A stretch of 64,000 nt of DNA, from NCBI GenBank assembly GCA_964528535.1, contig CAZGSQ010000002.1, positions 1-64,000 on the forward strand. The letters run 5' to 3'. Made by a program: the position numbers and the translations under genes. The DNA comes from CAINVV01 sp964528535 (GTDB taxonomy: Bacteria > Bacteroidota > Bacteroidia > Bacteroidales > Prolixibacteraceae). Shown piece by piece: positions 62,284-64,000 of the stretch. Within the stretch, counting starts at the first letter, position 1. Each line of letters opens with the position of its first letter. The notes under the pieces were generated by a model. The model ran no database searches, had not been told where the DNA came from, and worked only from the letters and a program-made list of their open reading frames with translations.

Positions 62284-62852
62284 TAAAAACGAATCCGGAA
62301 ATCAAAAATTATCATTCACTTCATTTCCAATGGGTAGAGAAGCTAAGTATTACCCTTTTCATTGTACTTTTTGGTGTAAATTTAGTATCAAGCAAGGAAA
62401 AGGAAATTAATTATCTTAAGAATGGGGTCTCTTTTACCCTACCTGGAAATTGGCAAACAATTTCAGATGAATCACTTCCCAATAGGAGTAGCTACTACTC
62501 TGCGGAAAGTAATGAAAAAAATACCTCTGGACTATTCACGCTCGTCATTATAAACAGTTTAGAAAATCCGTTAAAAGCTCTTTTGGTTCAGCAGCGTAAC
62601 ATGAAAGAGGAGGAAATTTACAAGACCAACGGGATTGAATTTACAGCCGTGGAGAACAGCAGATTTGGAAGTATGGAAGCCCGGAAAGTAAAATATGAAG
62701 CTGTTGTAAAAGGCATTAAAGTTTTGGGAACTGTATTCTGTTTTAACTGTTCAGAGAAGACATTTCTTATTTTTCTCCAAACTGGATTAAAAGATCAAAA
62801 GAAGAATACGAAGACATTTCAATTGATAGAATTGACTTTTGCTTGCAGATAA
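62280..62852 (+). CDS. Exported or anchored protein of unknown function, coupled to the C69 dipeptidase
   Basis: A 190-residue protein with an N-terminal hydrophobic segment (LSITLFIVLFGVNLVSS, about residues 22-38), either a signal peptide or an anchor. The rest looks like a single alpha/beta PsbP-like domain (FTLPGNWQTISDESLPNRSS, GLFTLVIINS, FTAVENSRFGSMEARKVKYE), but the match is loose. Two cysteines lie in FCFNCSEK. I do not recognise the family. The ATGA overlap with the dipeptidase gene implies joint expression. Confidence 0.65.
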   Translation: MIKTNPEIKNYHSLHFQWVEKLSITLFIVLFGVNLVSSKEKEINYLKNGVSFTLPGNWQTISDESLPNRSSYYSAESNEKNTSGLFTLVIINSLENPLKALLVQQRNMKEEEIYKTNGIEFTAVENSRFGSMEARKVKYEAVVKGIKVLGTVFCFNCSEKTFLIFLQTGLKDQKKNTKTFQLIELTFACR

Positions 62853-62889
62853 TTAGAGCGAGGCCGACTTTCAGACAGCCTCGCTCTAA
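62853..62889. terminator. Bidirectional terminator
   Basis: A 12-bp perfect GC-rich stem (TTAGAGCGAGGC at 62853-62864, complement at 62878-62889) with a 13-nt loop, between convergent genes and directly after the stop at 62852. Confidence 0.82.
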
Positions 62890-62899
62890 GATGCATTAC

Positions 62900-64000
62900 T
62901 TAATATTTAAAGACTTTCCCACCACAAATTACCTCTTGCAATTTTTCATCAAAAGTTGCTTGTAATCCGGTACGAAATGCTGCATTGGCCATGATTGTTG
63001 CGATGGCATGATTGTATCCTGCTTCAACCGGAGCGTGTGTTTTGTTTCTGGACCTGACACATTCCATCCAGTTTAACATGTGTGCAGAGGTAGATTTATC
63101 TTTACTGGTATCTGCACCAGTTGCCATGGCAACCTTTGGCAGTTCAAAATTAGCCAGTAGATTTTCTTTCATTCCCATCGCCTTTGCTTCACCCAAATGC
63201 AAACCTCCTTCTGATGTTACCTGGTTAGTATCCAGATTAAGCATTCCTCCATTTGAATAATATAGTTCCTTTGTTCCACCGGCACTGTTGCTAAATCTGG
63301 AGCTATAGACGACCTGAAATCCCTTTTTATCGTCTCCATAATCAAAAACAGCGGTTAATGTATCTGCATTGGATCTTCCATCTTTCCACTGGTAGATACC
63401 TCCGTTGGCAGCTACACTTCGAGGATGTGACAACCCAGTGAACCAATGAACTGTATCAATTTGATGGCTCATCCATTGACCTGCAATTCCCGATGAATAA
63501 GGCCAAAAAAGACGGAATTCGAGGTATTTTCTAGGATCCCAGGCAGTTTCGGGACGATTCAATTGAAAACGTTTCCAATCAGTATCAGACTCTTTGATTG
63601 TTTTAACTTCTTCAAGCCTTCTCCATCTTGCAGGTTGGTTGACATTCCAGCACATTTCGACCATTACAATATCTCCAAATTTTCCAGAGTTCAAATATTC
63701 ATTCGCTGCAATGTAATTGTTTGTACTTCTCCTTTGTGATCCAATCTGCACCACTGTGTTGTTCTTGTGACAGGCTGTCAGAGCAGTTTTGGCATCAGAC
63801 ATGGTTTCGGCAAAAGGTTTTTCACAATAAGCATCCTTTTTATGCCCTGCAGCTTCTGCAAGATGCAATGCGTGTTGAAAATCAGCAGTGCTTATTATCA
63901 CCGAATCGATATCTTTTCGTTCGTACAATTCATCATTGTTTCTGCACAATGCTACATCCCAGCCTGCATTTTTCTGAAAGAAGGCTTTACCGTCATTGCG
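62900..64000 (-). CDS. Gfo/Idh/MocA family oxidoreductase (5' end outside window)
   Basis: NAD(P)-dependent dehydrogenase-like protein acting on sugars or related compounds. The frame stays open to the window edge, so the N-terminal Rossmann glycine motif is missing from view. Visible parts are DSVIISTADFQHALHLAEAA, the lysine motif YCEKPFAETM (substrate-binding EKP), and the C-terminal domain with QWMSHQIDTVHWFTGL, GRSNADTLTAVFDYG and YYSNGGMLNLD. About 366 residues are inside; full members of this secreted, often Tat-exported subgroup are 420-460. Substrate unknown. Confidence 0.9.
   Translation of the reverse strand, partial: RNDGKAFFQKNAGWDVALCRNNDELYERKDIDSVIISTADFQHALHLAEAAGHKKDAYCEKPFAETMSDAKTALTACHKNNTVVQIGSQRRSTNNYIAANEYLNSGKFGDIVMVEMCWNVNQPARWRRLEEVKTIKESDTDWKRFQLNRPETAWDPRKYLEFRLFWPYSSGIAGQWMSHQIDTVHWFTGLSHPRSVAANGGIYQWKDGRSNADTLTAVFDYGDDKKGFQVVYSSRFSNSAGGTKELYYSNGGMLNLDTNQVTSEGGLHLGEAKAMGMKENLLANFELPKVAMATGADTSKDKSTSAHMLNWMECVRSRNKTHAPVEAGYNHAIATIMANAAFRTGLQATFDEKLQEVICGGKVFKY

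Overview
The window is a gene-dense, AT-rich chromosomal segment of a member of the Bacteroidota. The evidence is several lineage-typical families (a long NusB, YbbR, DUF349, DUF4293, DUF5606, a PorT-like beta-barrel, BtuG-like surface proteins), promoters of the form TTG-N19-TAnnTTTG, and mostly weak ribosome binding sites. The class cannot be fixed from the sequence alone. I see no rRNA, tRNA, CRISPR array, insertion sequence or prophage; the content is almost all core housekeeping. Layout: (1) 1-9 kb holds a truncated photolyase, threonine aldolase, then a plus-strand run nusB, DUF1573 lipoprotein, yajC, ybbR, coaE, djlA-like, followed by an outer-membrane beta-barrel, fabG and a lipoprotein. 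(2) 9-13 kb has two peptidases, a secreted M28/PDZ enzyme and cytosolic PepD, converging on a shared terminator. (3) 12.8-17.1 kb is the most distinctive region: a cobalamin riboswitch leads an overlapping three-gene operon for a surface lipoprotein, a BtuB-like TonB-dependent receptor and a BtuG-like beta-propeller lipoprotein, a vitamin B12 capture and import system. A PAP2 phosphatase converges on it. (4) 18-28 kb carries ribH, the pyrG-yidC pair, a large DUF349 protein, trmD and an AddB-like iron-sulfur nuclease. (5) 28-37 kb is central carbon metabolism: sucA-sucB, a CoA-transferase plus methylmalonyl-CoA epimerase operon, and a flavoprotein related to dihydrolipoamide dehydrogenase that has lost the redox disulfide. 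(6) 37-49.7 kb has a full-length fused PurL, a Sel1-repeat protein of 712 residues, an HD protein, LptD, a peptidoglycan amidase and an MlaD-like MCE protein. (7) 50-58.6 kb has dnaA with a clear terminator, a YigZ/IMPACT protein, pyrBI, a GAF-domain protein, DUF4293, a nucleoside phosphorylase, a SirB1-like protein, RNase Y, and zapA with a coiled-coil partner. (8) 58.7-64 kb has an M23 peptidase, a C69 dipeptidase translationally coupled to a small exported protein, and a truncated Gfo/Idh/MocA oxidoreductase. Functionally the segment joins envelope biogenesis (YajC, YidC, LptD, MCE, amidase, M23, ZapA), nucleotide and cofactor synthesis (pyrG, pyrBI, purL, coaE, ribH), and B12 supply together with an enzyme of the methylmalonyl-CoA route, whose mutase is B12-dependent. 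The items most worth a second look are the riboswitch-led B12 operon with its ambiguous first-gene start, the disulfide-less flavoprotein, the zapA-linked coiled-coil protein, and several palindromes close to start codons.
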